Shown one piece after another: positions 25,884-35,549 of a stretch of DNA of 64,000 nt. Position 1 is the stretch's first letter. Every line of letters begins with the position of its first letter. The notes below the pieces were generated by a model. That model did no database searches. It had not been told where the DNA came from and saw nothing but the letters and a program-made list of their open reading frames with translations. This DNA comes from Thiohalocapsa halophila (GTDB lineage Bacteria > Pseudomonadota > Gammaproteobacteria > Chromatiales > Chromatiaceae), in contig NZ_NRRV01000021.1 of NCBI RefSeq assembly GCF_016583825.1, forward strand, positions 1 through 64,000, read 5' to 3'. Position numbers and translations under genes: made by a program.

Positions 25884-27815
25884 TCACGCCGCCTCCGCAC
25901 GCGCCGGTGCTGCCGCGTCCTCGCGCTTCAGGAAGGCCTCGAACATCAGCAGACTCCAGAGGGCGGCGCTGTAATCACGCCGGCCGGCGTCATGCGTATC
26001 CAGCAGATGGTGCAGGAAACCGCGGTCGAAGTACCCGCTATCGGCAAGCCGCGGGCCGAGCAGGGCCGAGCGCACCCGTTCGCGCAGCGGCCCGCGGAAC
26101 CACCCCGCCAGGGGTACCGCAAAGCCCATCTTAGGGCGATAGAGCAGGTCCGCGGGCAGGTGCGGTTGCAAGGCCGACTTCAGCAGATGCTTGCCCTCGC
26201 GGCCCTGCAGTTTGAGCTCGGGCGGCAGCCCGGACATCCATTCCACCAGCTCATGATCCAGCAGCGGGACACGTACTTCCAGCGCATGCGCCATACTGGC
26301 CCGGTCCACCTTGGTGAGGATGTCGTCCACCAGATAGGTCTTCATGTCCAGGTACTGCACCAGGGACAGTGGGTGATCGGTGGGGCTGGCTGCGGCGTGG
26401 CGGTGCAGCACTTCTGCGGCATGGTAACCGTCCAGCCGACGTTCGAAGGCCGAGCTGAACAGCCGTCCGCGCAGATTGTCGTCCAGTACGGCGATGATGT
26501 TGAAGTACCCGCTCACCGCATCCCGCGCCAGGGCCTGGAAGGTCGCCCGGGCGCGCAGGAACCTCGGCGCGCTGTAGAGCGGCGGATAGGCACGCCCGAG
26601 GGGCCCGAACAGCAATCGCCGTGCAGCCAGGGGCAGCAGGGCGCGTAGGCGCTGCTCATCGAGGTGCCAGCGGTAGCGCTTGTAGCCGGCGAGATTCTCG
26701 TCGCCGCCGTCGCCGGAGAGCGCCACGGTCACCTGCTGGCGCGCCAGGGCGCAGACTAGGTAGGTCGGCAGCGCCGAGCTGTCGGCATAGGGCTCGTCGT
26801 AAAGCGCGGCCAGGGTGTCGAGCAGGTCGAAGCGGTCCGGGTCCAGCTGCTCGGTGCGGTGTGCCGTGCCATAGCGCTGCGCCACCTGCTCGGCATAGCG
26901 GGCCTCGTTGAAGGCCGGGTCACCGAAGGCAATGGAGCAGGTATTCACCGGCCCGCCGCCCTCGGCGCCCATGATCTGCGCCATCATCGCCACCACGGCG
27001 CTGGAGTCGACGCCGCCGGAGAGAAAGGCGCCGAGCGGTACCTCGGCGATGAGCCGCAAGCGCACGGCTTCGCGCAGGCGTGCCAAGAGCTCCTCACCGG
27101 CGGCGGCAGCGTCCGTGGCCTGAGCCGGCGCGAAGGGGATGTCCCACCACTGCCGGGGCTGCGGGCGCGGGCCGCCGCGGCGCACCAGCAGGCGATGCCC
27201 CGCCGCCAGCTTATGCACACCGGCATAGATGGTGCGGGGCTCCGGGATGTAGCCGAAGGCGAAATACTCCTCCACGGCCTCCGGCGCGAGCGTGCGCGGC
27301 AGTGCCGGATGCTGCTGGAGCGCCTTGAGCTCGGAGGCAAAAATCAGACTGCCGTCCGCCAGCCAGGCGTAATGGAGTGGCTTGATGCCGAGCCGGTCCC
27401 GCGCTAGAAACAGCGTCTGCCGCGGCCGATCCCAGAGCGCGAACGCGAACATGCCGCGAAAGCGCTCAAGGCATCGCTCGCCCCATTCCTCCCAGGCATG
27501 GACGATGACCTCGGTATCGCTGTGGGTGCGGAAGCGATGCCCGCGAGCGGCGAGCTCCGCCGCCAGCGGTTGAAAGTTATAGATCTCGCCGTTGTAGACA
27601 ACGACGATGCTCTCGTCCTCGTTGAACAGCGGCTGGCGGCCGCCGGCGAGGTCGATAATGGAAAGCCGGCGATGCCCAAGCCCGATGCCGGGCTCGAAGT
27701 GAAGACCATGCTCGTCCGGCCCCCGGTGGGCCTGGATGTCATTCATCCGGCGCAGCAGCTGCGCCGAGACCCCGGCACCGGGCTCGCCGGAGAGAATACC
27801 GGTGATCGCGCACAT
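25884..27815 (-). CDS. XrtA-associated asparagine-synthase-like amidotransferase
   Basis: The 643-residue protein is a class II glutamine amidotransferase fused to an asparagine synthetase domain. Cys2 (MCAITGIL) is the glutaminase nucleophile; SIIDLAGGRQPLFNEDESIV and VVYNGEIYNF follow. The synthetase part has the PP-loop ATP site GAFLSGGVDSSAVVAMMAQ and VALSGDGGDENLAGYKRY. The C-terminus carries RASMAHALEVRVPLLDHELV. The family sits beside XrtA in many genomes (amidotransferase 1 type) and probably amidates an acidic sugar or other precursor of the exopolysaccharide rather than making free asparagine. It follows xrtA by 50 bases. Confidence 0.92.
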   Translation of the reverse strand: MCAITGILSGEPGAGVSAQLLRRMNDIQAHRGPDEHGLHFEPGIGLGHRRLSIIDLAGGRQPLFNEDESIVVVYNGEIYNFQPLAAELAARGHRFRTHSDTEVIVHAWEEWGERCLERFRGMFAFALWDRPRQTLFLARDRLGIKPLHYAWLADGSLIFASELKALQQHPALPRTLAPEAVEEYFAFGYIPEPRTIYAGVHKLAAGHRLLVRRGGPRPQPRQWWDIPFAPAQATDAAAAGEELLARLREAVRLRLIAEVPLGAFLSGGVDSSAVVAMMAQIMGAEGGGPVNTCSIAFGDPAFNEARYAEQVAQRYGTAHRTEQLDPDRFDLLDTLAALYDEPYADSSALPTYLVCALARQQVTVALSGDGGDENLAGYKRYRWHLDEQRLRALLPLAARRLLFGPLGRAYPPLYSAPRFLRARATFQALARDAVSGYFNIIAVLDDNLRGRLFSSAFERRLDGYHAAEVLHRHAAASPTDHPLSLVQYLDMKTYLVDDILTKVDRASMAHALEVRVPLLDHELVEWMSGLPPELKLQGREGKHLLKSALQPHLPADLLYRPKMGFAVPLAGWFRGPLRERVRSALLGPRLADSGYFDRGFLHHLLDTHDAGRRDYSAALWSLLMFEAFLKREDAAAPARAEAA

Positions 27816-27865
27816 CCCCCGCTCTTGCTCCTAGCCCGTCATGCAGAGCCGCGGCCCATGGGTGT

Positions 27866-29449
27866 TCAAGGTGTCGCTCGCAGTGAGCGCGATACCTCGG
27901 CCTCCATCGCCGGCAGCATGCTATCCAGGAAGGCAGTCAGCACGTCCGCGGCGCGCTCCGGCTGCTCGTCATAGGGCGCCGCGACGGCTATCAAAGCCGC
28001 TTCACCGCGGTTTCCGGAGAGCCGCGATTTGGCTTCCAGCAGCTTGGCGACATAGGGATTGGCGGTGCGCTGGTTCCCCACCAGGTACCAGGTCCACACG
28101 AGCAGGCGCTCGCCGCGACGCGACGACAATAGATGCTGCTCCAAGGCCAGCTCAACCGGATCCAGGTCGACGCGGCGCCCGCGGACCATGGTGTCGCTCC
28201 AGACCGGATGCTCCTGCTCGATCATTACATTGGCCGAGGTGACCAGCTCGGCACCCTGGCGCTGGGTGCGGTAGACACCGATATAGAGACCCACGGGCGC
28301 AGCGCCCGTCTCACCGGCTGCGCGGTAGAAGGCGTACAGGCTGCCGTCAGTGCCGAGGATCCGCGGGCGCCAGTCCCAGCCGTCGGCTCCCGGCTGTAGG
28401 CTCCAGCCCGGGGCTCGGGGGGGCTGCACGTCCACCGTCGCCACCTCTGCGCCATGATCGGACAGCGCCCAGGCGGCGGCGGGCCAGAACAGCGCCGCCA
28501 CGGCCATGACGCTCAGCAGACGCACCGAGGCCTTCGAGGTGATGGGCTTGCGCTGCGTCGGCGACGGCTTGGGCAGCGGCGGCACCGGGTCGCGCCAAAG
28601 ACTCCCGACGACGAACATAATCGTGATAATGATGCCAAAGAAGACCCAGCCGTAGATCAAATGGTCGACGCCGACCGCGAGCTTCATGTCGCTCAGGTGG
28701 CCGATCATCACGATCATGTAGGCCCGGAAGCCGTTGGCGATGATGGGCACGACAATCGAGAACAGCACGAACAGCAGCCGTTTCCACCAGCGGGTGTAGG
28801 TGAGATACGCGAACAGCACGCCCAGGGTGACGGACGCGATGAGATAGCGCATGCCACTGCACGCCTCCACCACCGACCACTGGCCGCTCGGGATGGTAAA
28901 GAAGGTGCCTTCCCGGTAGACCGGGATGCCCGTCAGCTTCAGCATGCCCACGGTGAAGTCGGCGGTGAAGTTCATCATGGGGTAGACGAGCCCTTCGCCC
29001 ACGGGCACGCCGAAAAACAGAAACAGAATCGGGAAGGCCAGGTAACGCGCCACCCGATGCCCCAGCACCGCCCAGATAGCGGCCACCAGCAAGCCGACAT
29101 AGGCGAACTGCTGCACCACCAGGGTGTCCACTAGGTAGCCGAGCAGCCAGCCGAAGCCGAGCGGCAGGAACAGCAGCAACGGCAGCGCACTCGGGCTGGG
29201 CGCCATCTGCTTCAGGCCGGCGCGTTTTTCCCACACCAGCCAGAGGCTGATCGGGATAATGAGATAGCCGTGGGCATAGGTCTCAGAGCGCTCCCAGATG
29301 GAGACAATGGACCAAGCGGTCTCGTAGAAGGCCAGCGTCACGAGCGCCACCGCAGCCAACAAAAGCAGCAGTCCCGGGCCCCATACGCGGAGCCAGCCGT
29401 GGGTGCTGTCGGACTCGTCGGCGCCGAGAATCGAAGTCTGCTCTGTCAT
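27866..29449 (-). CDS. xrtA: Exosortase A fused to EpsI domain
   Basis: The 527-residue protein combines an eight-helix exosortase (about residues 22-290) with a periplasmic EpsI domain (about 320-520). The transpeptidase-like residues are visible: Cys197 in VVEACSGMRYL, Arg242 in ANGFRAYMIV and His263 in VDHLIYGW. Exosortase A recognises the C-terminal PEP-CTERM signal of exported proteins and is thought to cleave and relay them to the surface matrix. EpsI fusions are common for XrtA. The start overlaps the preceding glycosyltransferase gene by four bases. No PEP-CTERM substrate is encoded in the window, so its targets are elsewhere. Confidence 0.95.
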   Translation of the reverse strand: MTEQTSILGADESDSTHGWLRVWGPGLLLLLAAVALVTLAFYETAWSIVSIWERSETYAHGYLIIPISLWLVWEKRAGLKQMAPSPSALPLLLFLPLGFGWLLGYLVDTLVVQQFAYVGLLVAAIWAVLGHRVARYLAFPILFLFFGVPVGEGLVYPMMNFTADFTVGMLKLTGIPVYREGTFFTIPSGQWSVVEACSGMRYLIASVTLGVLFAYLTYTRWWKRLLFVLFSIVVPIIANGFRAYMIVMIGHLSDMKLAVGVDHLIYGWVFFGIIITIMFVVGSLWRDPVPPLPKPSPTQRKPITSKASVRLLSVMAVAALFWPAAAWALSDHGAEVATVDVQPPRAPGWSLQPGADGWDWRPRILGTDGSLYAFYRAAGETGAAPVGLYIGVYRTQRQGAELVTSANVMIEQEHPVWSDTMVRGRRVDLDPVELALEQHLLSSRRGERLLVWTWYLVGNQRTANPYVAKLLEAKSRLSGNRGEAALIAVAAPYDEQPERAADVLTAFLDSMLPAMEAEVSRSLRATP

Positions 29450-30720
29450 GTCAGTGATACGTCAGGCTGCGCCGGCACGCGGTCGCCGGCCACTGCGTCG
29501 AGAAACTGTTCCGTCGCGCTGCGCCAATCATAGCGCGCCAAGACCCGCGCCCGCGCCGCATCCCCCAAGCCGCCATGGTCACCGCGCATCAATGCCGCGA
29601 GCTGATCCGCCATCGCTGCCGGGTCATCTGCCACCAGTAACTGCCGTCCGGGTATGGCATCGATACCCTCTAGGCCCATGGAGGTGGTCACCACCGACCG
29701 CGCCATGGCCATCCCTTCCAGTACCTTGTTCTGGATGCCGCGGGCGATGCGCATCGGGGCCACGACGGCAGCCGCATGCTGCAAATAGGGCCGCACGTCG
29801 GCGACGCGTCCCGTGACGACGATATGCTCACCGGCGAGCGCCCGCACTTCCGGGCTCGGGCGGGCGCCGACGACGTAGAAGCGCGCGCCGGGCACCTTAC
29901 GCTGGAGCAGCGGCCAAACGGCGGTCGCGAACCAGCGCACGGCGTCGACGTTGGCCCAGTAGTCCATGGCACCGGTGAAGACCACCGCCGGCACCGCGTC
30001 CGGGTAGGGGCTCCCGTGCTCCGGCGACGGCGCGAAAAACGCATGGTCGACACCGTTTGAGATCGCCGCCACCGGCGCCGTGACCCCGCTCAGGCGACGA
30101 AACAGCGCCGCCTCGGGCGCGGAGACGAACAGACTCATGGAGCAGGCCCGGGCGGCCTGCGCATCGTGAGTGAGTAGTCGCCGCGCCTCACGGGCGTAGA
30201 CCCAGCGCATGGGTCTGCGAGCTCGTTGGGCATACTGACGCCATTTATCCGCATCCACATCGACGTAGTCGATAAGACGCCGTAGTGCAGCGGCTTCGGA
30301 CACAAGCGCATATTGTGCCATCGCGGAGGAGAAGACGATGACCCGCGAGATGGGCCGACGCACCAGCAGATCCCGCGTCCAAGCGGCCATGCCCCGATCG
30401 CGATAGTAGGCCGTGGTGAGCGCCCCGCCGGTCAACAGCGCCGGCAGGCTGCGCAGACGCGCACGCAAGGGCGAGAGCGGGCGTAGGCAGACCTCGCCGC
30501 ACAGGCTCTGCACACGCTCGGCATGCGCCCAGTCGCGGCCGTCGTCGACGAAAGCGCCCAAGTGGACCCGATACGTCGCCGCCAGCGCCTTCAGCCAGCG
30601 ATAGGAGCGGATCTTGTCGCCCTTGTCCGGCGGATAGGGGATGCGGTGGCAGAGCAGTAGCACCTCACCATCCCGGCGCTCAGCCGGGGCCTTGTCGGCG
30701 GAGGCAGTTCCCTGCGTCAA
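29446..30720 (-). CDS. XrtA-associated GT4 glycosyltransferase (TIGR03087-like)
   Basis: The 424-residue enzyme starts with LLLCHRIPYPPDKGDKIRSY, which I recall as the hallmark of the TIGR03087 PEP-CTERM/XrtA glycosyltransferase. It continues with IDYVDVDADKWRQYA, VFTGAMDYWANVDAVRWF, and MRIARGIQNKVLEGMAMARS in the donor domain. No ATG precedes the domain. A TTG at 30720 with gaggg seven bases upstream is the best start and clears the FemAB-like gene; the longer frame to 30762 also begins with TTG and would overlap it. The gene is translationally coupled to xrtA. Confidence 0.9.
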   Translation of the reverse strand: MTQGTASADKAPAERRDGEVLLLCHRIPYPPDKGDKIRSYRWLKALAATYRVHLGAFVDDGRDWAHAERVQSLCGEVCLRPLSPLRARLRSLPALLTGGALTTAYYRDRGMAAWTRDLLVRRPISRVIVFSSAMAQYALVSEAAALRRLIDYVDVDADKWRQYAQRARRPMRWVYAREARRLLTHDAQAARACSMSLFVSAPEAALFRRLSGVTAPVAAISNGVDHAFFAPSPEHGSPYPDAVPAVVFTGAMDYWANVDAVRWFATAVWPLLQRKVPGARFYVVGARPSPEVRALAGEHIVVTGRVADVRPYLQHAAAVVAPMRIARGIQNKVLEGMAMARSVVTTSMGLEGIDAIPGRQLLVADDPAAMADQLAALMRGDHGGLGDAARARVLARYDWRSATEQFLDAVAGDRVPAQPDVSLT

Positions 30721-30730
30721 AATGCAGCCC

Positions 30731-31774
30731 TCAGGCAAGGTTGCGTGCCAGCAAGGGTCCAAGCCGGTTTGCCACCGGCAAGGGCAGGCGCTTCCAAGCG
30801 GCGATGAAGTAACGGTACTTCGGGTTGTTCGGGTTGACGTCCGGAACGGCGCGACTTCTCACCAGATGGTACTGGTAGTGCAGCGGCTGCGGCTCGAACC
30901 CCCAGTTCTTCTTGAAGCCGAAGGCGCCGGTGCCCCGCTTGCTGCGTCCGTAGTCGAACATCCGGACCCCACGCCCCGCGGCGCGCGACATGAGATCCCA
31001 GTACATGAAATCGTTGCCGTAGAGGGCGCGCGCGGCCGGGCGACTGCCGCCATAGTACGGCAGCACGGTGTCGTCGTCGAAAAAGCTCATGACACCGGCG
31101 ATATCCGCGCCCGCATGGGTCACGATGGAGAGCTCGCAGGCGTCGGCGAAGACCCGGTACAGCGCCTCGAGCCAGCGCCGGGGGAACACGGGCGTACCCA
31201 GGTTGCGGACGCTCTCGGCGTAGATGGCGTAGAACCGCGCCAGATCCGTCGTCTGCTCCGATGTCAAACCGACCTTGATCCCCTTGCGCACCATCGCGCG
31301 CTGCTTGCGGGGGATCGCCTTCAAGTTGGCGTCGTCATCATCCGTGATAGCTTTGCGAAAAGTCACATAGAGCTGGTCCTTGGTAGGCCACCCGGGCTGT
31401 GTCGGCTGCTGATTGCGCAGCTCCAGCGCAGCCACACCAAGGCGCTCGGCGAGCGCGCAAGCGTGTGCGGTGAGGGCGCGGTGCGCCTCGTCGCTGCTCG
31501 CCAATACGCCCCCGTAGACGCAGCCGGGCGTGGATACCAGGTGATGGCCGAAGAGTCGGCTCCTGACCTGCGCAAGCGGCAGAATCGCTTCGATCCGATC
31601 ACCGCGGCGCGCGAGCAGGAAGCGCGGCCGGTGGCCCAGACCCTCGGCAATGGCCTCGGACCAGCCGCTCCTGTGGCAAAAGGTGCGATCCGGGTGCGCG
31701 GCGACGAAGGCATCCCAGTCGGCACGGTCTTCCGCGCGCAGCTCGGTGACCCGGAGCTCAGGCGTGCGCACCAT
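30731..31774 (-). CDS. FemAB-like GNAT-fold protein, XrtA system
   Basis: The 347-residue protein has the FemAB/GNAT acyltransferase fold of the XrtA-associated FemAB family. The opening is VTELRAEDRADWDAFVAAHP, followed by FCHRSGWSEAIAEGLGHRP, LFGHHLVSTPGCVYGGVLA, and the late block YWDLMSRAAGRGVRMFDYGR with RGTGAFGFKKNWGFEPQPL. Such proteins transfer amino acids or acyl groups from tRNA or CoA donors; here the acceptor is probably a component of the exopolysaccharide. The ATG start overlaps the end of the deacetylase gene by 17 bases. Confidence 0.9.
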   Translation of the reverse strand: MVRTPELRVTELRAEDRADWDAFVAAHPDRTFCHRSGWSEAIAEGLGHRPRFLLARRGDRIEAILPLAQVRSRLFGHHLVSTPGCVYGGVLASSDEAHRALTAHACALAERLGVAALELRNQQPTQPGWPTKDQLYVTFRKAITDDDDANLKAIPRKQRAMVRKGIKVGLTSEQTTDLARFYAIYAESVRNLGTPVFPRRWLEALYRVFADACELSIVTHAGADIAGVMSFFDDDTVLPYYGGSRPAARALYGNDFMYWDLMSRAAGRGVRMFDYGRSKRGTGAFGFKKNWGFEPQPLHYQYHLVRSRAVPDVNPNNPKYRYFIAAWKRLPLPVANRLGPLLARNLA

Positions 31775-32711
31775 CGACCTCGTCTCGGGCGGACAAGAAG
31801 ATGGCGTCCATGCGTGACCAGCGAAAATCCGTGGCGAGCCGGCGCAGGCGCTGCTCCGTGCGGTGCAGGTTGAGGTAATGCCGCACCCGTGTTTTCAGAC
31901 CGAGGTTGCGTTGCACCGGCTGCGCCGGGTCGATCTCCCAGGGATGGAAATAGAACACCGCGGATTGGCGGTCCCGGCGGTTCACATGGCGCAGTGCCCA
32001 GCGCGAATAGGCATAGGGGAACAGCCGAAAGTAGCCGCCTCCACCGCAGGGCATTTTGCGCGCGCCGAAAGCGACCGTGGTGATGGGCACTTCCAGCAAT
32101 TGCTCGCAAACCTCGGGCAGAAAACAGAACCGCGGCGCTTCCGGCATGCCATAGAGGTCATGGCGAATGGGATAGATACTCGACGAGTAGCGGTGACCCG
32201 TCTCCTCCAGCACCCTTAAGGCCCAGAGGTTGCGGGCGCCGATGGAATAGCTCGGTGCGCGATAGCCATGTATCGGCGTGCCGCCGATGTCTTCCAGCAG
32301 AGCCTTGGTCCGGGTCACGTCGGCGCGAAACCCGGCCTCGTCCAGCTCCGTGACACGGACATGCGCATAGCCGTGGCTCGCCAGCTCATGACCCGCTGCC
32401 ACGATGCGGCGGACCATGTCTGGATAGCGCTCCGCGATCCATCCCAGGGTGAAGAAGGTCGCATGAATGCCGTGGGCGTCGAACAGCGCCAGGATACGCT
32501 CGACATTGGCTTCCACTCGGCAGGGAAGCCCGTCCCACTGTTCACGGCGGATGTGGCCCTCGAAGGCGGAGACCTGGAAGTAATCTTCAACATCGACGGT
32601 CATGGCGTTGACCGGTGCTGCCGCCGCACCGGCTTGCGCTGATTCCGGGCCGGCTCCGGCGGCGGGCATGGGGGCTTTCTCGCGGCTGAGCACGTCGGCG
32701 AGCTGGGACAT
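31758..32711 (-). CDS. XrtA-associated polysaccharide deacetylase
   Basis: This protein of about 317 residues has a NodB-type (CE4) deacetylase domain. The general-base motif is MTVDVEDYFQV with the second acidic DVED, metal histidines are in ELASHGYAHVRV (H-x4-H), and GYRAPSYSIG, HDLYGMPEAPRFCFLPE and VFYFHPWEID follow. It would remove N- or O-acetyl groups from the EPS. ATG 32711 is chosen because the frame upstream of it overlaps the epimerase gene and is unlike the family. A disordered, Ala-rich stretch (residues 2-36) precedes the domain. Confidence 0.9.
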   Translation of the reverse strand: MSQLADVLSREKAPMPAAGAGPESAQAGAAAAPVNAMTVDVEDYFQVSAFEGHIRREQWDGLPCRVEANVERILALFDAHGIHATFFTLGWIAERYPDMVRRIVAAGHELASHGYAHVRVTELDEAGFRADVTRTKALLEDIGGTPIHGYRAPSYSIGARNLWALRVLEETGHRYSSSIYPIRHDLYGMPEAPRFCFLPEVCEQLLEVPITTVAFGARKMPCGGGGYFRLFPYAYSRWALRHVNRRDRQSAVFYFHPWEIDPAQPVQRNLGLKTRVRHYLNLHRTEQRLRRLATDFRWSRMDAIFLSARDEVDGAHA

Positions 32712-32745
32712 ATTAGAGCTTATCCGGCACTGGCTTGGGCGGTTA

Positions 32746-33858
32746 CTACACAGGGGCGAGCCAGTCCTCGAGGACCGCGACGATGCGCTCGGCGGCACGG
32801 CCGTCCCAAAGCTCCGGGATGCGGCCGGCCTTGCCGCCATCACTGAGAATGTTGCGGGCGGCGGCGAGGATGCGCGCCCGATCGGCACCCACCATGGTGT
32901 TGGTGCCCTCGCTCACGGTGATGGGGCGCTCTGTATTGGCGCGCAGCGTCAAGCATGGTACCCCAAGGGCCGTCGTCTCCTCCTGGATACCGCCCGAATC
33001 CGTCAGCACCATGGTCGCGCTCTGCAGCAGCCCGAGCATGTGCAAATAGTCCAGCGGCGGCAGCAGTGTGCAGGCCGCTGCTGCCCGCTTTCTGAGACCA
33101 TTGGCCTCAAGCCGCGCCGCGGTGCGCGGATGCAGGGGAAACAACAGCGGCAGCTCCGCCGAGAGCTCTGCCAGTGCATCGACCAGCCGCTCCAGGGTCA
33201 TGGGGTCATCCACGTTGGAGGGTCGGTGCAGCGTGATCACGCCGAAGCGCTCCCCAGGCGGGTCAGCGATGTCGGCCGCTGCCAGCACGGCTGCCACAGA
33301 GGGCGCGCGCCGGCGGTTGTGCAGCAGTGTGTCGATCATGACATTGCCGACGAAATGCACGCGCGCCGGGTCAATGCCTTCGCGCTCCAGATTCTCCAGG
33401 GCCAGGCGCTCCGTGGTGAATAGCAGCTCGGAGAGCTGGTCGGTGAGCACGCGGTTGATCTCTTCGGGCATGCTCCGATCAAAGCTGCGCAGTCCCGCTT
33501 CCACATGGACGACGGGCACGCCCTTCTTGGCCGCCACCAGGGCGCAGGCGATGGTGGAGTTCACGTCTCCCACCACCAGCACCGCATCCGGCGCCTGTGC
33601 CTCCAAGACGGGCTCGAAACGACGCATGATCTCCGCCGTCTGCGCGGCATGGGTGCCCGAGCCGACGCCCAGGTCCTGATCCGGCTCCGGTATGTGCAGC
33701 TGCTCGAAGAATGCTGCCTTCATCGCGGCGTCATAGTGCTGTCCCGTGTGCACTAAATAGGGCTCCAACGACACCGATGCCCCAAGGCGCCGCATCAACG
33801 GGGCAATCTTCATGAAATTCGGCCGCGCGCCGACGACGCACATGACCCGCTTCGCCAC
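32746..33858 (-). CDS. wecB: UDP-N-acetylglucosamine 2-epimerase (non-hydrolysing)
   Basis: The enzyme (about 370 residues) interconverts UDP-GlcNAc and UDP-ManNAc. Family blocks are VVGARPNFMKIAPLMRRL, YLVHTGQHYDAAM, VVGDVNSTIACAL, VVHVEAGLRSFDRSMPEEIN, GVITLHRPSNVDD, LVLTDSGGIQEETTALGVP and EGTNTMVGAD. The GTG at 33858 is preferred because ggagg lies seven bases upstream; ATG 33876 and a longer frame to 33912 are alternatives. It lies within the XrtA locus where an XrtA-associated ATPase gene is often found. It supplies ManNAc (or ManNAcA precursor) and so hints at the sugar composition of the polymer. Confidence 0.93.
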   Translation of the reverse strand: MAKRVMCVVGARPNFMKIAPLMRRLGASVSLEPYLVHTGQHYDAAMKAAFFEQLHIPEPDQDLGVGSGTHAAQTAEIMRRFEPVLEAQAPDAVLVVGDVNSTIACALVAAKKGVPVVHVEAGLRSFDRSMPEEINRVLTDQLSELLFTTERLALENLEREGIDPARVHFVGNVMIDTLLHNRRRAPSVAAVLAAADIADPPGERFGVITLHRPSNVDDPMTLERLVDALAELSAELPLLFPLHPRTAARLEANGLRKRAAAACTLLPPLDYLHMLGLLQSATMVLTDSGGIQEETTALGVPCLTLRANTERPITVSEGTNTMVGADRARILAAARNILSDGGKAGRIPELWDGRAAERIVAVLEDWLAPV

Positions 33859-34071
33859 CGCGCTGCCTCCAATCATCGCTTGCGACCTCGGGAAACGCCG
33901 GTGTTTTGGCATTGCCCGTCCGGGGCAGGATGCCCCGCCATTGTCAGCGACCTCAGTCGCCGAAACCGAAGGAGTCCGGAAACCGCCCCGATTTTCAGAA
34001 CCGGGTAGGCTTCGTCCGATTTTTTGGCCGGGATGGTCAAGAAATCGGTATCTTCTTAGCCGCCGAGCGCA

Positions 34072-35526
34072 TCAGAAGCGCAGGCTGAAATCCAAGCTCG
34101 CCCGGTGCTCCGAGAAGTCGCCGCCGGCTGCCTCGGCATCCCGGCTCAGCCGCCCGATGCGCGCCCCGAGGTTTGCTCTGGGCCCCAGTCGATAGCTCAG
34201 CACCAAATCGACGGCGTCCTGGAAGAAATCAAAGCCGTCGTCGTTCTCTTCGCTGTGATCCCAGAAATTCACCACCGCCGAGGCGGTCAGGCGGTTCGAC
34301 ATGCGACGGGAGTAACGCAGCTGCATCTGATTGTCCCGCGTGTCGAGATCGGCCTGATCGTACTCCCGCCGGGTCACGAACCAACGCACCGACGCCGTAT
34401 TCCGGCCTTTCTGGTACAGGGATTGTAGCTCGAACCGGTCACGCAGGAAGGTGTCGTTGACGATCACCGGTGTGATGACCGTCGCGGTCAAAACCTGGTC
34501 GGTATCGAATGGATCACGGATGGGCTCACCGAACAAATCACGCAGCGGCACCACCTCCTGTTGTGCCAGCTCGCTCGTCGCCGACTGCACCGTCACGTTA
34601 TAGCGGGAGCGAAAGACCCAGCGCTTGTGGCGGTACTGCCCATCGAAGCGGTAGGTCTCGCCGAAATAGCGCTCACCATAGCCAAATTGAAAGCGCGCCC
34701 GCCGATTCGGCGTCCATCGAAAGATCGTCTCCCATCGCAAGCCACTCGTCTCCCCATCCGCTGCCCGAAACGCGTCCCGACCTTGATCGTAGCCCAGGAT
34801 CAGGTCCAGACGGTAGCGCGGACTGAAGATATAGCCGACTCTCCCGGAGACTTCACCGAAGCCCCGATCCTCGTCGGCGTCGAAGAGCTGGCGACGCCAG
34901 GTGACGGACCAAGGCACGGTGGTGAACATGGGGCCGCTGTTCACCGTTACCCGTGTATCACGGGTCGGAGTGCTCAGTCCGCCGTCGCCGTCAGCGGTGG
35001 ATTCGGTAAAGTCAAAGCCAACGCCGGGCTCGATGCGCACGGTGGCGAAGCGCCCGTCGAGCACGGGTATGTTGATGCGGGGGGTGATGCTGATCGATGC
35101 CTGTTGGGTAAAGGCATCCGGGTTGCCGATCGCATCGAAGTCGCTGTTCACGCGCGGGTTGAGGAGCGCCTGATTCGCATTGGCGCGCACATCGAGGAAG
35201 AAATAACGCTCGATCAGCTCGCTGCTCATTCGGGCCGAGAGTGTGTGGCGAACATCGTTCAGCTCGGAATTTTGAGGATAGAACAGCACGCTCGGGCCAT
35301 AGTTGATACTGGCGTTGACGCGATTGCCCGCGCGGGACGCGCTGAAGTACGGCCGCACCTGAATGACGCCGCCCGACTCCGTATCGTCCGTCGTGAGGAA
35401 CAGGTTGTCCGTCAGGATCAGACTGCTGCGCACACCGGCCGCGCCTCGCCACGAGGCCGAAGCGTCGGCCGCCAGCACCGCCAGCAGCAGGCCGAGCACA
35501 TAACGCGAGCGAAGCCTTGGAATCAT
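34072..35526 (-). CDS. XrtA-associated outer-membrane beta-barrel protein
   Basis: The 484-residue protein has a signal peptide (LGLLLAVLAADASA) and a series of amphipathic beta-strands with aromatic girdles. It ends in DFSLRF, the terminal phenylalanine being the usual outer-membrane assembly signal. It fits the XrtA/PEP-CTERM-associated TIGR03016 family of hypothetical barrels. Its proposed place is export of polysaccharide or protein through the outer membrane alongside the export lipoprotein. Strands such as NRVNASINYGPSVLFY and RFQFGYGERYFGETYRF show the alternation clearly. A GTG directly precedes the ATG. Confidence 0.85.
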   Translation of the reverse strand: MIPRLRSRYVLGLLLAVLAADASASWRGAAGVRSSLILTDNLFLTTDDTESGGVIQVRPYFSASRAGNRVNASINYGPSVLFYPQNSELNDVRHTLSARMSSELIERYFFLDVRANANQALLNPRVNSDFDAIGNPDAFTQQASISITPRINIPVLDGRFATVRIEPGVGFDFTESTADGDGGLSTPTRDTRVTVNSGPMFTTVPWSVTWRRQLFDADEDRGFGEVSGRVGYIFSPRYRLDLILGYDQGRDAFRAADGETSGLRWETIFRWTPNRRARFQFGYGERYFGETYRFDGQYRHKRWVFRSRYNVTVQSATSELAQQEVVPLRDLFGEPIRDPFDTDQVLTATVITPVIVNDTFLRDRFELQSLYQKGRNTASVRWFVTRREYDQADLDTRDNQMQLRYSRRMSNRLTASAVVNFWDHSEENDDGFDFFQDAVDLVLSYRLGPRANLGARIGRLSRDAEAAGGDFSEHRASLDFSLRF

Positions 35527-35549
35527 CACTGCACCAGGCTACCGGCCGC

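Noticed and set aside
32712..32888. Longer N-terminus for the polysaccharide deacetylase
   Set aside because: The frame overlaps wecB and is unlike the family; ATG 32711 is in the expected position.
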